From Bacteroidota bacterium (GTDB lineage Bacteria; Bacteroidota; Bacteroidia; Bacteroidales; VadinHA17), in assembly GCA_030706785.1 (NCBI GenBank), contig JAUZNW010000008.1, positions 1 through 43,770 of the forward strand: 43,770 nt of DNA, in the 5' to 3' direction. The position numbers were made by a program, and so were the translations under genes. Of this stretch, positions 16,817 to 25,645 are shown one piece after another. The notes under the pieces were generated by a model, which saw only the letters and a program-made list of their open reading frames with translations, was not told the DNA's origin and did not search any database. Each line of letters starts with the position of its first letter. The first letter of the stretch is position 1.

Positions 16817-18205
16817 TTATTTTTCAATGACCGGGTTTGTTTTCCCAAATATTAGGCCTTCCTTCCTTCTCATTTCAACCGGAACTATCTGCCTGAAATA
16901 TTTCAGACCGGCAGCAGGCGCTTTTCTGGCTTCAAATGATTTTCCGGTTGCAACCTGTAATACCTTTGCCAGCATCGGATCAGTTATGTCGCCAAACGGG
17001 ACAGCCGAAGTCACATCGTCTTCAATTTCATAATCAGGTGTAAGTCCGTTCACAAAGTCGGTAAATCCGTTTGCGTTTGAGAATTTCATAACTATTGGCA
17101 TCATTGCCCATTTTTCATTGTCATCGGGGATTACCCATGATCCGCAGTACTTTCCATAGGTCGGTTCTCCTACCTGCACGACTGTCATGTAAGGTTTGAG
17201 TCCTATTATCAAAAGTTCACTTGCGGATGCCGAACGCGATGTTGTGAGGAAATAGACATGGCTCATGTTGATGTTGGCGGCTGCGGATTCAAACTTGTAA
17301 TACAGGTAGTTCTGAAGATTATTTTGAATGAAGTACTGGCGCAGATCGTTGTTATACTGAAGGTTTATCAGGGTACTCGTGTTCGCGCCAACTGAAGCAG
17401 GAGCGATTATGGAAGCGAGATGAACCGCCGCATCTATTTCGCCGCCCGGATTATACCGCAGATCCACAACCAGATCCGAAATACCCTCATCCTTGAATGC
17501 GCCGAAAATGCTGTCCAGTCTGGCAAGGTAGGCATCATTAGAACCCGAAATGAATTCGACGTAAACCAGGTAGCCTATTTTATGCCCATCAATATCAATT
17601 ACCTTGTGATAAATGGAAGGATCAGTGGCCGTGGTCTTTGCGGTAAGGGAAAGTGATTTCCCGTTGAAATCTACTGTATGTCCTGTAATTGAAGCCAGCT
17701 GAACCGTATAACTTTTACCTGTGTATTTTGTATAATAGTTGGTTGTATCAAGCATTGTGTTGTCGATCGAAAGGATTATGTCTCCACGCTTCAATCCGGC
17801 CTGATCTGCTGCTGATCCGGGATAAACGTAACAGACAACGATCATAACTGTATTTGGACCTATAAGGTAAAATGCCGGATGATATCCCATGGTCACCGGA
17901 TCACCATTAAGCTCGGATTTAAGCGAGGCATAGTCAGAAGTTATGTATGACCATTTGTCTAAGTCCGCGTAGATCAGCTTATAAAAATATGCTTCCGGAT
18001 CTTTTTCTTTGGTATTGTCAATCGTGGTCGGGATCTTATCGTTCCACAGGTAATAGAGATTCATTTGTTCGAAGATCCATTTGTTTGTAGCGATAGTTTC
18101 AGCCGGAATCTGTTCCTCCTTTGTTGTCTCATGTTTTTTGCAGCCGCTAATAAGGGATAAAATCAAAACTCCGGACAAAAGATAGTATAGCAGTGATTTT
18201 TTCAT
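16817..18205 (-). CDS. S41 family C-terminal-processing-type peptidase, lipoprotein
   Basis: The 462-residue protein has a lipoprotein signal with C22 in LISGC. A helical N-terminal region (about 35-100, NKWIFEQMNLYYLW) precedes a PDZ domain (about 110-190, with GSAADQAGLKRGD) and the S41 serine peptidase core. Catalytic residues are visible as the serine in SRSASASE (323-330) and the lysine K352 in TYGKYCG, the Ser-Lys dyad of CtpA-type enzymes. VVDLRYNPGG (247-255) is the conserved core strand. It probably cleaves peptides at the outer-membrane or periplasmic side. It is 114 bases upstream of the aminotransferase and separated from it by a palindrome, so it may be a separate transcript. On the minus strand TATCTTTC (18253-18246) is a weak -7 candidate. 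Confidence 0.9.
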   Translation of the reverse strand: MKKSLLYYLLSGVLILSLISGCKKHETTKEEQIPAETIATNKWIFEQMNLYYLWNDKIPTTIDNTKEKDPEAYFYKLIYADLDKWSYITSDYASLKSELNGDPVTMGYHPAFYLIGPNTVMIVVCYVYPGSAADQAGLKRGDIILSIDNTMLDTTNYYTKYTGKSYTVQLASITGHTVDFNGKSLSLTAKTTATDPSIYHKVIDIDGHKIGYLVYVEFISGSNDAYLARLDSIFGAFKDEGISDLVVDLRYNPGGEIDAAVHLASIIAPASVGANTSTLINLQYNNDLRQYFIQNNLQNYLYYKFESAAANINMSHVYFLTTSRSASASELLIIGLKPYMTVVQVGEPTYGKYCGSWVIPDDNEKWAMMPIVMKFSNANGFTDFVNGLTPDYEIEDDVTSAVPFGDITDPMLAKVLQVATGKSFEARKAPAAGLKYFRQIVPVEMRRKEGLIFGKTNPVIEK

Positions 18206-18690
18206 ATTTCTAATAATTATAACCGAAGGTAAAACAGACCTGACCGAAAGATAGTTAAAAAAGACACATCCGGTCAGAGAATTTTGACCATCTGCCTATT
18301 TTCATATATATACAGCATAAAGACAATTATACCCTAACTTTGGATCAAATCCGGAGTGAAAAATTTTGCATGTGTACCCTGCCCCGGACATTTGACTCAT
18401 GATCATAAAGAAATATTTTTTCAATCCATGCAAAAATCAGGCCACATAATTCGTATCGAATGTGGACAAACTAGTTAATTCTTTGATCAACAAATTCTTA
18501 AGAAAATAAACAAATTATTAGTAATCATTGTTTTAATAACGTGATCTGACAGGCATAAAACTGTTTGCTCTGCTTCAGGCGGTTTCAGGATGATCTTTTA
18601 TTTATGAATATCCTCCAATGCCGGGAATTCAAACCTTAATAATTACGTGTATTAAATGTATTTACATTTGGTAACTCCATTGATTATCAG
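18206..18690 (+). other. 485-base intergenic region, possible structured leader
   Basis: No gene found. A TAACTTTG box lies at 18335-18342 but has no -33 partner. Beyond it are TTTTGCATG/CATGCAAAA arms (18364-18372 and 18427-18435) and a bulged hairpin between CCACAT (18442-18447) and ATGTGG (18459-18464). I do not recognise a riboswitch class here. Confidence 0.4.
18654..18670 (+). promoter_or_regulatory. Palindrome overlapping a -7 element before the pyrophosphatase
   Basis: AAATGTA-TT-TACATTT (18654-18669) is a perfect inverted repeat, and its right arm plus the next base gives TACATTTG (18663-18670), a TAnnTTTG match. The ATG is at 18691, so transcription would start about 15 bases before the gene. 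The overlap suggests an operator blocking the promoter. No clear -33 element is present. Confidence 0.45.
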
Positions 18691-21150
18691 ATGAAGAAAA
18701 AGCTCCTGTTCATAACAACCGGAATTCTGTTTCCGGTAATTGCATCAGCAACCGAAACAGATCTGAATGTCCCTGTTCTGAATCAGAATCAGAACTACAT
18801 GCTCAGCTTTGGCCTTCTTATATGTTTGCTTGGATTCGGATTTGGCATCTATCAATTCCTGATGATAAGAAAGATAAAAGCTCATTCCTCAATGCTCAAT
18901 GTAGCCAGAACAATTTTCGAAACATGCAAGACATACCTGCTGCAGCAGGGCAAATTGCTCATAATCCTTTTCCTGATCATTGCCGTATGCATTGCTTTCT
19001 ATTTTGGCTACCTGCAGCACAATTCACCTGGCAGCGTGCTAATGATCGTGCTGTGGTCAGTCATCGGGATATTGGGTTCATACAGTGTGGCCTGGTTTGG
19101 CATCAGAATGAACACTCTTGCAAACAGCAGGATGGCTTTTGCTTCACTTAAGAGGAAACCGATAAAGCTGCTGAACATTCCGCTGGATGCCGGAATGTCA
19201 ATTGGCGTTCTGCTGATATCGGTTGAGCTGATAATGATGCTCATCATTCTGTTATTCGCACCAAGGGAGTATGCCGGAGCAAGCTTTATCGGCTTCGCCA
19301 TTGGTGAATCCCTGGGCGCAAGCGTTCTCAGGATCGCAGGCGGCATCTTTACGAAAATAGCCGATATCGGTTCTGACCTGATGAAAATTGTTTTCAATAT
19401 CAAGGAGGATGACCCAAGGAATCCCGGAGTTATAGCTGATTGCACCGGTGATAATGCAGGAGACAGTGTCGGCCCTACAGCTGACGGTTTTGAAACCTAT
19501 GGAGTGACAGGTGTTGCGTTAATCTCGTTTATTGTACTCTCGGTGAAAAATGTCGAGTATCAGAAAGAACTTCTTACCTGGATATTCCTTATGCGCATCC
19601 TGATGATCATCACATCGTTGCTTGCCTACCTTGCAAACAGGATCCGCAGCAGATTTCTCTATTCCAATAAGGACGAAATAGATTTTGAGGAACCATTGAC
19701 AAGACTGGTCTGGATATCTTCAATACTTTCGATAGTTGGTACATTCTGCTCCAGTTATTTCCTGATCGGCCCGGGAACCCGGCTCGGTTCAGATCATCCC
19801 GGCCTGTGGCTGACTCTTTCTGCAATTATAAGCTGCGGGACACTTGGTGCGGCCATAATACCTGAATTCACCAAGGTATTTACCAGTCCGAAATCGAAGC
19901 ATGTAAAGGAAATAGTGCAGGTTTCACGCGAGGGCAATTCATCGCTGACGATCCTTTCGGGATTTGTTTCAGGCAGTTTCAGTGCCCTGTGGATGGGAAT
20001 TGTATTTATAGGATTGATGTTCATTGCCTATGTAATCAGCAGGCAGCACCTGTACGAGATAATGACCTATGAAACAATATTTGCGTTCGGGCTTGTAGCA
20101 TTCGGATTTTTAGGTATGGGTCCGGTCACAATCGCCGTTGACAGCTACGGTCCCGTTACTGATAATGCCCAGTCTATCTATGAACTTTCCCTTATTGAAC
20201 AGCAACCCGATATAGTCAGGGACATTGAAACCAATTTTGGTTTTGTACCTGATTTTGAAAAGGCAAAACACTACCTTGAAGCAAATGATGGTGCAGGAAA
20301 TACCTTTAAAGCAACTGCAAAGCCTGTACTGATAGGGACAGCAGTTGTGGGTGCGACCACAATGATTTTTTCACTCATCCTTCTGGTCAAAAACAAACTG
20401 GGAATAGATCCGGATGTGACCTTAAACCTAATAAATCCCTGGACAATCATTGGTTTTGTCGCGGGTGGTGCAGTAATATTCTGGTTTACAGGGGCATCCA
20501 CACAGGCTGTTACAACCGGTGCCCACAGGGCGGTTGAATATATCAAGGCCCATATTAAGCTTGGAGAGGATGCGGATCAGCAAGCAAGCATTGAGAATTC
20601 GATTGAAGTGGTAAGGATCTGCACGGTTTATGCCCAGAAGGGGATGCTTAATATTTTCACATCAGTATTTTCCTTTGCACTGGCATTTGCCTTCCTGTCA
20701 GCTCCAGGGCAGATCGGGAACGACGCCAGGGTAGAGTCTGTATCATTATTTATCAGCTACCTGTTATCGATTGCGGTTTTCGGGCTGTTCCAGGCTATTT
20801 TCATGGCGAATGCAGGCGGGGCATGGGATAACGCAAAAAAAGTGGTGGAAGTGGATCTGATGCAGAAGGGAACGCCACTGCATGCAGCAACAGTGATCGG
20901 CGATACAGTCGGCGATCCGTTCAAGGACACCGCTTCAGTTACCCTGAACCCGATCATTAAGTTCACCACCCTTTTCGGATTGCTTGCAATGGAGATGTCG
21001 ATTTCAAAGTCTTTCAGCTCCCTGGCTCCCTATGCAGGTGTGGTTTTCTTTATAGTTGCACTGGTCTTTGTATGGCGGTCCTTCTATAAAATGCGGATTC
21101 CGCCTATTATCAGTGAATCCCAGATGCAGTTAAGTGATGCGGGAATATAG
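18691..21150 (+). CDS. hppA: Membrane-bound ion-translocating pyrophosphatase, K+-independent type
   Basis: The protein hydrolyses pyrophosphate and pumps H+ (or Na+) across the inner membrane. It has about 16 hydrophobic helices and the PPi site EDDPRNPG (239-246), then GDNAGDSVG (253-261) and ADGFETYG (264-271), with a second metal-binding segment GDTVGDPFKDT near the C-terminus. At 536-544 the sequence GNTFKATAK has K540 where K+-dependent enzymes carry alanine (GNTTAA), which predicts K+ independence; position 543 is alanine, whereas many K+-independent enzymes have threonine. At 819 residues it is longer than most (660-770), and GPTAD replaces the common GMAAD, so it belongs to a divergent branch. 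Ion specificity is not settled by sequence alone. The gene stands alone and ends convergent with the next gene. Confidence 0.93.
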   Translation: MKKKLLFITTGILFPVIASATETDLNVPVLNQNQNYMLSFGLLICLLGFGFGIYQFLMIRKIKAHSSMLNVARTIFETCKTYLLQQGKLLIILFLIIAVCIAFYFGYLQHNSPGSVLMIVLWSVIGILGSYSVAWFGIRMNTLANSRMAFASLKRKPIKLLNIPLDAGMSIGVLLISVELIMMLIILLFAPREYAGASFIGFAIGESLGASVLRIAGGIFTKIADIGSDLMKIVFNIKEDDPRNPGVIADCTGDNAGDSVGPTADGFETYGVTGVALISFIVLSVKNVEYQKELLTWIFLMRILMIITSLLAYLANRIRSRFLYSNKDEIDFEEPLTRLVWISSILSIVGTFCSSYFLIGPGTRLGSDHPGLWLTLSAIISCGTLGAAIIPEFTKVFTSPKSKHVKEIVQVSREGNSSLTILSGFVSGSFSALWMGIVFIGLMFIAYVISRQHLYEIMTYETIFAFGLVAFGFLGMGPVTIAVDSYGPVTDNAQSIYELSLIEQQPDIVRDIETNFGFVPDFEKAKHYLEANDGAGNTFKATAKPVLIGTAVVGATTMIFSLILLVKNKLGIDPDVTLNLINPWTIIGFVAGGAVIFWFTGASTQAVTTGAHRAVEYIKAHIKLGEDADQQASIENSIEVVRICTVYAQKGMLNIFTSVFSFALAFAFLSAPGQIGNDARVESVSLFISYLLSIAVFGLFQAIFMANAGGAWDNAKKVVEVDLMQKGTPLHAATVIGDTVGDPFKDTASVTLNPIIKFTTLFGLLAMEMSISKSFSSLAPYAGVVFFIVALVFVWRSFYKMRIPPIISESQMQLSDAGI

Positions 21151-21167
21151 GATCCGGCACAGAAAAT

Positions 21168-23159
21168 TCATTTACTTATTGTGACTTCGAAGGGGGAAGC
21201 CGGCAACCCTTCCATGTTATAAAGATTTGCACCTTCGGGATTATCGGCCCAGGCATATCTTACATAAACCGGATCCGGAACCTCATCGGTCTTTATGACG
21301 ACATGATTGCCCTCTATTGTGGCAGAGGCCCATACAAATTTTTTATCTGATCCGGCAACTGCAAAATAGTTCAATTCGCCTCCTCCTTTAATCATAAGAC
21401 CGCTGCCGGTGTGATCAAACTCAACTATGATCCTGTCACCGGTTTTTATTGCAGATCTAAATATTGGACCGGAGTACTCTATCTTTTCATCTCCGTAAGC
21501 CAGGACGCGTGCGGCCAGCGCCAGTCGTTCACCAACAACCCTTTTTTCAAGAGGATGAACGTCGTTCCATTCCCCGGCATCGATCGTCACAGTCATGGCA
21601 GTATTAGGCACGGATAACGATTTTAGCTGGCCGTATCTCAGCTCGGCCCATTCGCTTTCGGATGGCAGGTATCGGACCTCCATAAAATTGGGTAACTGCA
21701 CAAAAAGGAACGGCAGGGTCCCCTGCTGCCAATTTGTTCTCCAGTCAGAAATCAGGGCAGGGAGCAAGTACTGGTATTCCTGTGGTTTCCCGGTGTTCGT
21801 TTCACCCTGATACCACAGGAATCCCTTAATCCTGTAATTTACCAGGGGAGCGACCATTGTATTGTAGAGACCTGTCGGCTCATCCTGCATTACAAGTGGA
21901 GGCTCAACTTCAGGAGAAGGTCTGAAGACCTGTCCCACTTTATAAAGCCATTCACCCCTGAGGTCAATGCTGTCGGTGCCTGCTACCAGGAAGTAGGGTT
22001 TATCGGGGACAAATCCTCCCTTCCCCGAGTAGTTAGTCACCCTTACTACAATAATATTTTTACCCGTCTTCATTAATCCCGAAGGAAGATTATACCTCCT
22101 CGGGGGATACTGATAAGTAACAGAGCCGGTAAGTACCCCGTTGACATAAGTATTGTCGGCATCGACAATCCGGCCCATGTATAACCTGGCAGGTTTACCT
22201 GTCATTGATGCAGGTACATTGATCACCTTCCTGAACCAGACAATGCCATCCAGATCCTTTATTCCCTGGTCGTCCCAGTATCCGGGAAGCCAGAACCTAT
22301 GCCAGCCCGCGGGACTATATGAAACATCATACCACTTTATCGGCTCACTCAGACCTTTATCGGCTTCATCCCGGTTTGCCTGATTATTCCGGCCGGATAC
22401 TGCTCTTAATCCTGCAGCTTTCCTGAGTATTGGATTCATAAAAGCCGTATCCCTGAATTTCTCTGCCCTCTCTGCATATTGTGAAATCTCCTTCAATCCG
22501 GCCTCGCTTATCCAGGCCTGTATGGGAGTTCCCCCGACGCTCGAGTTGATTATTCCTACCGGGATCTTATATTCCATATAAATGCTTCTGGCGAAGAAAA
22601 ATGTCACAGCACCAAAGCCCAGCACATTTTCAGGTGATGCAGAAACCCATTTACCGGAGGTCAGATCTTTATGAACAGAGGTGACATCTGAAACAGACGG
22701 GATGAAAAAATTCCTTATTTCAGGGAAATTTGCAGTCGCGATATCATCAGGATATTTTTCCTTCACTCTTTCCATGGGCAGAACCATATTTGACTGTCCC
22801 GAGCAGAACCAGACATCACCAATCAGGATATTGTTGATTACGATTGAATTATTGCCCCTGACCTCCATAGTGTACGGTCCTCCTGCTTTCATCGCGGGCA
22901 GTGAAACTTTCCAGTTCCCCTCCTTATCAGTTACTGTGCTGATATACTTATTATTGAGCTTTACCCTGACCTTTTCCCCGGGCTTTGCCCAACCCCAGAT
23001 GTTGATCCTGATATCCCTCTGCAAAACCATCCCGTCACTGATAAGTGACGGTAGTTTTACATTTCCGCATAAGTGCGCTGACGCCAGCAATAAGATTGTG
23101 ATGATCAATAGCTTATGAATGTCATGTTTTATCATTTCAAATTTCTGATTATTCTGCAT
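21168..23159 (-). CDS. Sialate O-acetylesterase-type SGNH hydrolase
   Basis: A 663-residue exported esterase. The N-terminus has a signal peptide (LLIITILLLASAHL); the ATG at 23159 or the one at codon 9 could be the start. A beta domain precedes the SGNH core, with nucleophile S123 in FCSGQSNM, YQGETNTG in the middle and the catalytic Asp/His in WNDVHPLEKR. A jelly-roll-like insert (about 290-400) with YVNGVLTGSV and VRVTNYSGKGGF splits the core, as is usual for this family. These enzymes remove acetyl groups from sialic acid or from plant and algal glycans. No glycosidase lies next to it, so the natural glycan cannot be inferred. It is convergent with the pyrophosphatase gene, 17 bases apart. 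Confidence 0.92.
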   Translation of the reverse strand: MQNNQKFEMIKHDIHKLLIITILLLASAHLCGNVKLPSLISDGMVLQRDIRINIWGWAKPGEKVRVKLNNKYISTVTDKEGNWKVSLPAMKAGGPYTMEVRGNNSIVINNILIGDVWFCSGQSNMVLPMERVKEKYPDDIATANFPEIRNFFIPSVSDVTSVHKDLTSGKWVSASPENVLGFGAVTFFFARSIYMEYKIPVGIINSSVGGTPIQAWISEAGLKEISQYAERAEKFRDTAFMNPILRKAAGLRAVSGRNNQANRDEADKGLSEPIKWYDVSYSPAGWHRFWLPGYWDDQGIKDLDGIVWFRKVINVPASMTGKPARLYMGRIVDADNTYVNGVLTGSVTYQYPPRRYNLPSGLMKTGKNIIVVRVTNYSGKGGFVPDKPYFLVAGTDSIDLRGEWLYKVGQVFRPSPEVEPPLVMQDEPTGLYNTMVAPLVNYRIKGFLWYQGETNTGKPQEYQYLLPALISDWRTNWQQGTLPFLFVQLPNFMEVRYLPSESEWAELRYGQLKSLSVPNTAMTVTIDAGEWNDVHPLEKRVVGERLALAARVLAYGDEKIEYSGPIFRSAIKTGDRIIVEFDHTGSGLMIKGGGELNYFAVAGSDKKFVWASATIEGNHVVIKTDEVPDPVYVRYAWADNPEGANLYNMEGLPASPFEVTISK

Positions 23160-23191
23160 TTACGGCTGAGGGATCCAATTAGCTTTAAATA

Positions 23192-23199
23192 ACAAAAAT
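23192..23199 (-). promoter_or_regulatory. Putative -7 element of the esterase gene
   Basis: On the minus strand TATTTTTG matches TAnnTTTG, with about 33 bases to the ATG at 23159. No -33 TTTG at the right spacing was found. Confidence 0.4.
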
Positions 23200-23256
23200 A
23201 AATAAAAAATACTCTACAGGCCGGATTGGTCAGTAACCTCTGATTTGGTTAAACTA

Positions 23257-23305
23257 CAGCCTGGAAGGCTGGACTACCGGAATCTGACACCTCAGTTGTC
23301 AGATT
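23257..23305. repeat. Two adjacent hairpin-forming palindromes
   Basis: CAGCC-TGGAA-GGCTG (23257-23271) is followed by perfect 9-bp arms AATCTGACA (23281-23289) and TGTCAGATT (23297-23305) around a 7-nt loop. It lies in the long gap upstream of the esterase and of the small membrane peptide. It looks like a REP-type element and has no T-run, so a simple terminator role is less likely. Confidence 0.55.
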
Positions 23306-23383
23306 AAAGAGCTCCGGCCGCATCTTTATAAAATCTTAATACTCCACCGCTTTTTTTTTATAAATCCTTTATTCATCCGGCGA

Positions 23384-23391
23384 TAATTTTG
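23384..23391 (+). promoter_or_regulatory. Putative -7 element for the 42-residue membrane peptide
   Basis: TAATTTTG matches TAnnTTTG and stands 28 bases before the ATG at 23420. Upstream there is only a T-run (23351-23359), not a canonical TTTG. Confidence 0.45.
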
Positions 23392-23419
23392 AACCGGTAA
23401 AATTTCTAAAATCATTGCC

Positions 23420-23548
23420 ATGATGCTTTGGTACATCATAAAATTCATCATCTTTCTGATCCTAATCTTTGCTATTGGTCAGCTTATCGGGCATATTTTC
23501 AGATTCGACGACTATCTGAAATATGGATCTGCCAGGTCCCCTAAATAA
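23420..23548 (+). CDS. Small single-span membrane peptide, 42 residues
   Basis: The reading frame starts ATGATG and encodes MMLWYIIKFIIFLILIFAIG, then a polar tail HIFRFDDYLKYGSARSPK, ending TAA at 23546. One helix of about 18 hydrophobic residues followed by a basic, tyrosine-containing tail is a typical small membrane protein layout. A TAATTTTG promoter box lies 28 bases upstream, which supports a real gene. It is 300 bases before a KdpD-like kinase, so it could be a sensor accessory in the manner of small regulators of histidine kinases, but a heptad repeat with long inverted arms lies between them. No family recognised; KdpF resemblance is only in size and hydrophobicity. Confidence 0.5.
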   Translation: MMLWYIIKFIIFLILIFAIGQLIGHIFRFDDYLKYGSARSPK

Positions 23549-23625
23549 GACGTATGATATTGTTCTAAATTAAAAGATTCCATTCTGAATTTCTAAATCT
23601 TTCCGATCAAGCCTACCTGATTTAC

Positions 23626-23779
23626 TTAAGTTGCTGGTTTCTTGTTACTAGTTGCTAGTTGATTGAAATTGAATGTTATAAGATTTCGTCAGCTAACAGG
23701 TAGATAAGAAACAATGTAACATAATCATCTGATAATCAGAATTTAACCAGCAACCAGTAACCAGCAACCAGTAACTTAA
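23626..23779. repeat. Heptad repeat in two inverted 35-nt arms
   Basis: The left arm (23626-23660) reads in GTTNCTN-like 7-nt steps; the right arm (23745-23779) is AACCAGC AACCAGT AACCAGC AACCAGT plus AACTTAA. The reverse complement of the right arm matches the left at 30 of 35 positions, with an 84-nt spacer between the arms. The unit AACCAGC recurs at 33500-33520. Nothing else was recognised in the remaining gap up to the kinase gene at 23850. Confidence 0.75.
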
Positions 23780-23849
23780 TATCAGACAGTAGTAAATCAT
23801 GGCTTTTAGTATCAATGTTTTCATTTAATTTTAGATCTGATTAGGATGA

Positions 23850-24935
23850 ATGAAGAATTACCACTATATAAGGATGCTAAGACACGATATTACGCTTCCA
23901 CGGGTAAGCTCTGGCATATGGCAATATATTCTGGCGGTCTTAATTGTCATAGCCAGTTCAGGAATATGTTCTTTTATAGCTCCCTACATAGGGTATCGGT
24001 CAGTATCGTTTATTTTATTCTTTGTCCTTTCCATCATGTCCATCTTCATGGGTATCGGGCCGATTGCGTTGTCAGCCGCACTCAGCGCCCTGATCTGGAA
24101 TTTCTTCTTCATACCTCCCAGGTTCACAATTAACATTTACAATACCGAGGATGTGCTCATGTTCATGATGTTCTTCATCATAGCTCTGGTCAATGGTATT
24201 CTGACCTCCAGGCTGAGAAGACAGGAGAAGATCGCACGTGACCGGGAAGAGCGGGACAAATTGTACAAGACGCTTTTTAACTCAATATCCCATGAACTCA
24301 GGATCCCGATCGCGACAATAATGAGCGCCTCGGAGTCGCTGCTTAACACACAGCATTCTGAGGAAATCAGGATAGAGCTCTCCCATGAGATACTTAACGG
24401 ATCAACAAGGCTGAACCGTCTTATCGAGAACCTCCTTAACATGTCACGCCTGGAAAGCGGCCATATAACACCAAAGCTTGACTGGTGCGATATCCATGAC
24501 CTGATAAATAAGGTGACCGGCAGCTTGCAGGAAGAGCTAAAACCTTTTAATCTTGAGGTGGATATTGATAATGATATGCCCTTTGTGAAGGTAGATTTCG
24601 GATTGATGGAACAGGTGCTATACAACCTTCTTTACAATGCAACACTTTATGCTTCATCCTCGCCGGAATTAAAGCTAAAGGCATTTTATAATGACGGGAT
24701 TATGAACATCGAAGTCGTAGATGGTGGTCCGGGATTGCCTGCGAGGGATATTCCTCTTATTTTTAACAAGTTTTACAGAGTGGAAGGATCGAAGACCGGC
24801 GGCACCGGACTCGGATTGTCTATTGCAAAGGGTTTTGCCGAAGCCCATAAAGGAACGATAACGGCAGAGAATATAAGGGGCGGAGGAGCAAAATTTACAA
24901 TCAGGATCCCGTCGGAGCAGCCACGGTGGAAATAA
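23850..24935 (+). CDS. Sensor histidine kinase, KdpD C-terminal type
   Basis: The 361-residue protein corresponds to the C-terminal half of KdpD. It has the four-helix DUF4118 membrane domain (about 25-120, with FIAPYIGYRSVSF and WNFFFIPP), then a short coiled linker, the H-box SISHELRIP with H148, an N-box YNLLYNATLYA, and G boxes VDGGPGLP and GGTGLGLSIAKG. The N-terminal KdpD/USP sensor region of classical KdpD (about 400 residues) is absent. KdpD kinases sense K+ limitation or turgor and phosphorylate KdpE; here the regulator follows 17 bases on. No kdpFABC gene is in view. I start at the ATG at 23850; an out-of-frame ATG 4 bases earlier is not used. Confidence 0.88.
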   Translation: MKNYHYIRMLRHDITLPRVSSGIWQYILAVLIVIASSGICSFIAPYIGYRSVSFILFFVLSIMSIFMGIGPIALSAALSALIWNFFFIPPRFTINIYNTEDVLMFMMFFIIALVNGILTSRLRRQEKIARDREERDKLYKTLFNSISHELRIPIATIMSASESLLNTQHSEEIRIELSHEILNGSTRLNRLIENLLNMSRLESGHITPKLDWCDIHDLINKVTGSLQEELKPFNLEVDIDNDMPFVKVDFGLMEQVLYNLLYNATLYASSSPELKLKAFYNDGIMNIEVVDGGPGLPARDIPLIFNKFYRVEGSKTGGTGLGLSIAKGFAEAHKGTITAENIRGGGAKFTIRIPSEQPRWK

Positions 24936-24952
24936 AATAATTAGCTAGCCAG

Positions 24953-25636
24953 ATGAATATTTCAGAAACAATTTTGATTGTTGATGACGAAGTCCAGATA
25001 AGGCGCCTTCTTGAAATAACTCTGTCATCGAATGGATTTAAGGTCTTTGAAGCTACAACTGGCAAGGAGGGAATAGTCGGAGCAGCGACACACCGTCCCG
25101 ACCTGGTAATACTGGATCTGGGATTACCGGACACTGACGGTATTGAAATTCTGAAAAAATTGCGGGAATGGTATTTGAAGCCAGTCATCGTACTCTCGGT
25201 AAGGAATTCTGAGGAGGATATTGTAACAGCCCTTGATAACGGGGCTAATGACTACCTTGCAAAACCTTTCAGGACAGGGGAACTCCTGGCTCGCATCAGG
25301 GTCGCTTTGCGTCATTCTAAGCCGGGGGAGGAAACCCCTGTAATGGTTTTTGATGATCTTGCCATTGATCTGCCAAATCATATAGCCCGCAAAAAAGGTG
25401 AGATCCTGAAGCTTACCACGACTGAATTCTCACTTCTTGCCCTGCTGGCAAAAAACTCTGGAAGAGTACTGACCCACCAGGCAATACTAAAGGAAATCTG
25501 GGGATTCGGATATATCGGGCAGACCCAGTATCTGAGGGTTTTTGTCGCTCAGCTAAGAAAAAAGATCGAAGATGATCCTTCAAAGCCGAAATTCCTGATC
25601 ACTGAATCGGGAATAGGATACAGATTTTATGAATAA
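24953..25636 (+). CDS. KdpE-like OmpR-family response regulator
   Basis: A 227-residue two-domain regulator. The receiver domain has the acidic pair D11/D12 (LIVDDE), phospho-acceptor D55 (VILDLGLPDTDG), and the conserved lysine in DYLAKPF. The C-terminal winged helix (about 128-225) ends with the recognition-helix region TQYLRVFVAQLRKKIE and the wing GIGYRFYE. The LRVFVAQLRKKIE stretch is very close to KdpE. It is the partner of the kinase directly upstream and would bind DNA as a phosphorylated dimer. The next gene, an aminotransferase, starts 9 bases later and is probably co-transcribed. Target genes cannot be identified here. Confidence 0.93.
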   Translation: MNISETILIVDDEVQIRRLLEITLSSNGFKVFEATTGKEGIVGAATHRPDLVILDLGLPDTDGIEILKKLREWYLKPVIVLSVRNSEEDIVTALDNGANDYLAKPFRTGELLARIRVALRHSKPGEETPVMVFDDLAIDLPNHIARKKGEILKLTTTEFSLLALLAKNSGRVLTHQAILKEIWGFGYIGQTQYLRVFVAQLRKKIEDDPSKPKFLITESGIGYRFYE

Positions 25637-25645
25637 CAGCCATAT

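Noticed and set aside
18206-18690. Riboswitch upstream of the pyrophosphatase
   Set aside because: There are hairpins but none matches a class I recognise, and the best promoter candidate lies only 20 bases before the gene.
23420-23548. KdpF
   Set aside because: It is a single-span small protein near a KdpD-like kinase, but no kdpABC is adjacent and the sequence shows no specific KdpF similarity.
23745-23779. CRISPR-like repeats
   Set aside because: Units are 7 nt with no spacers and the array has an inverted partner arm; no cas gene is nearby.
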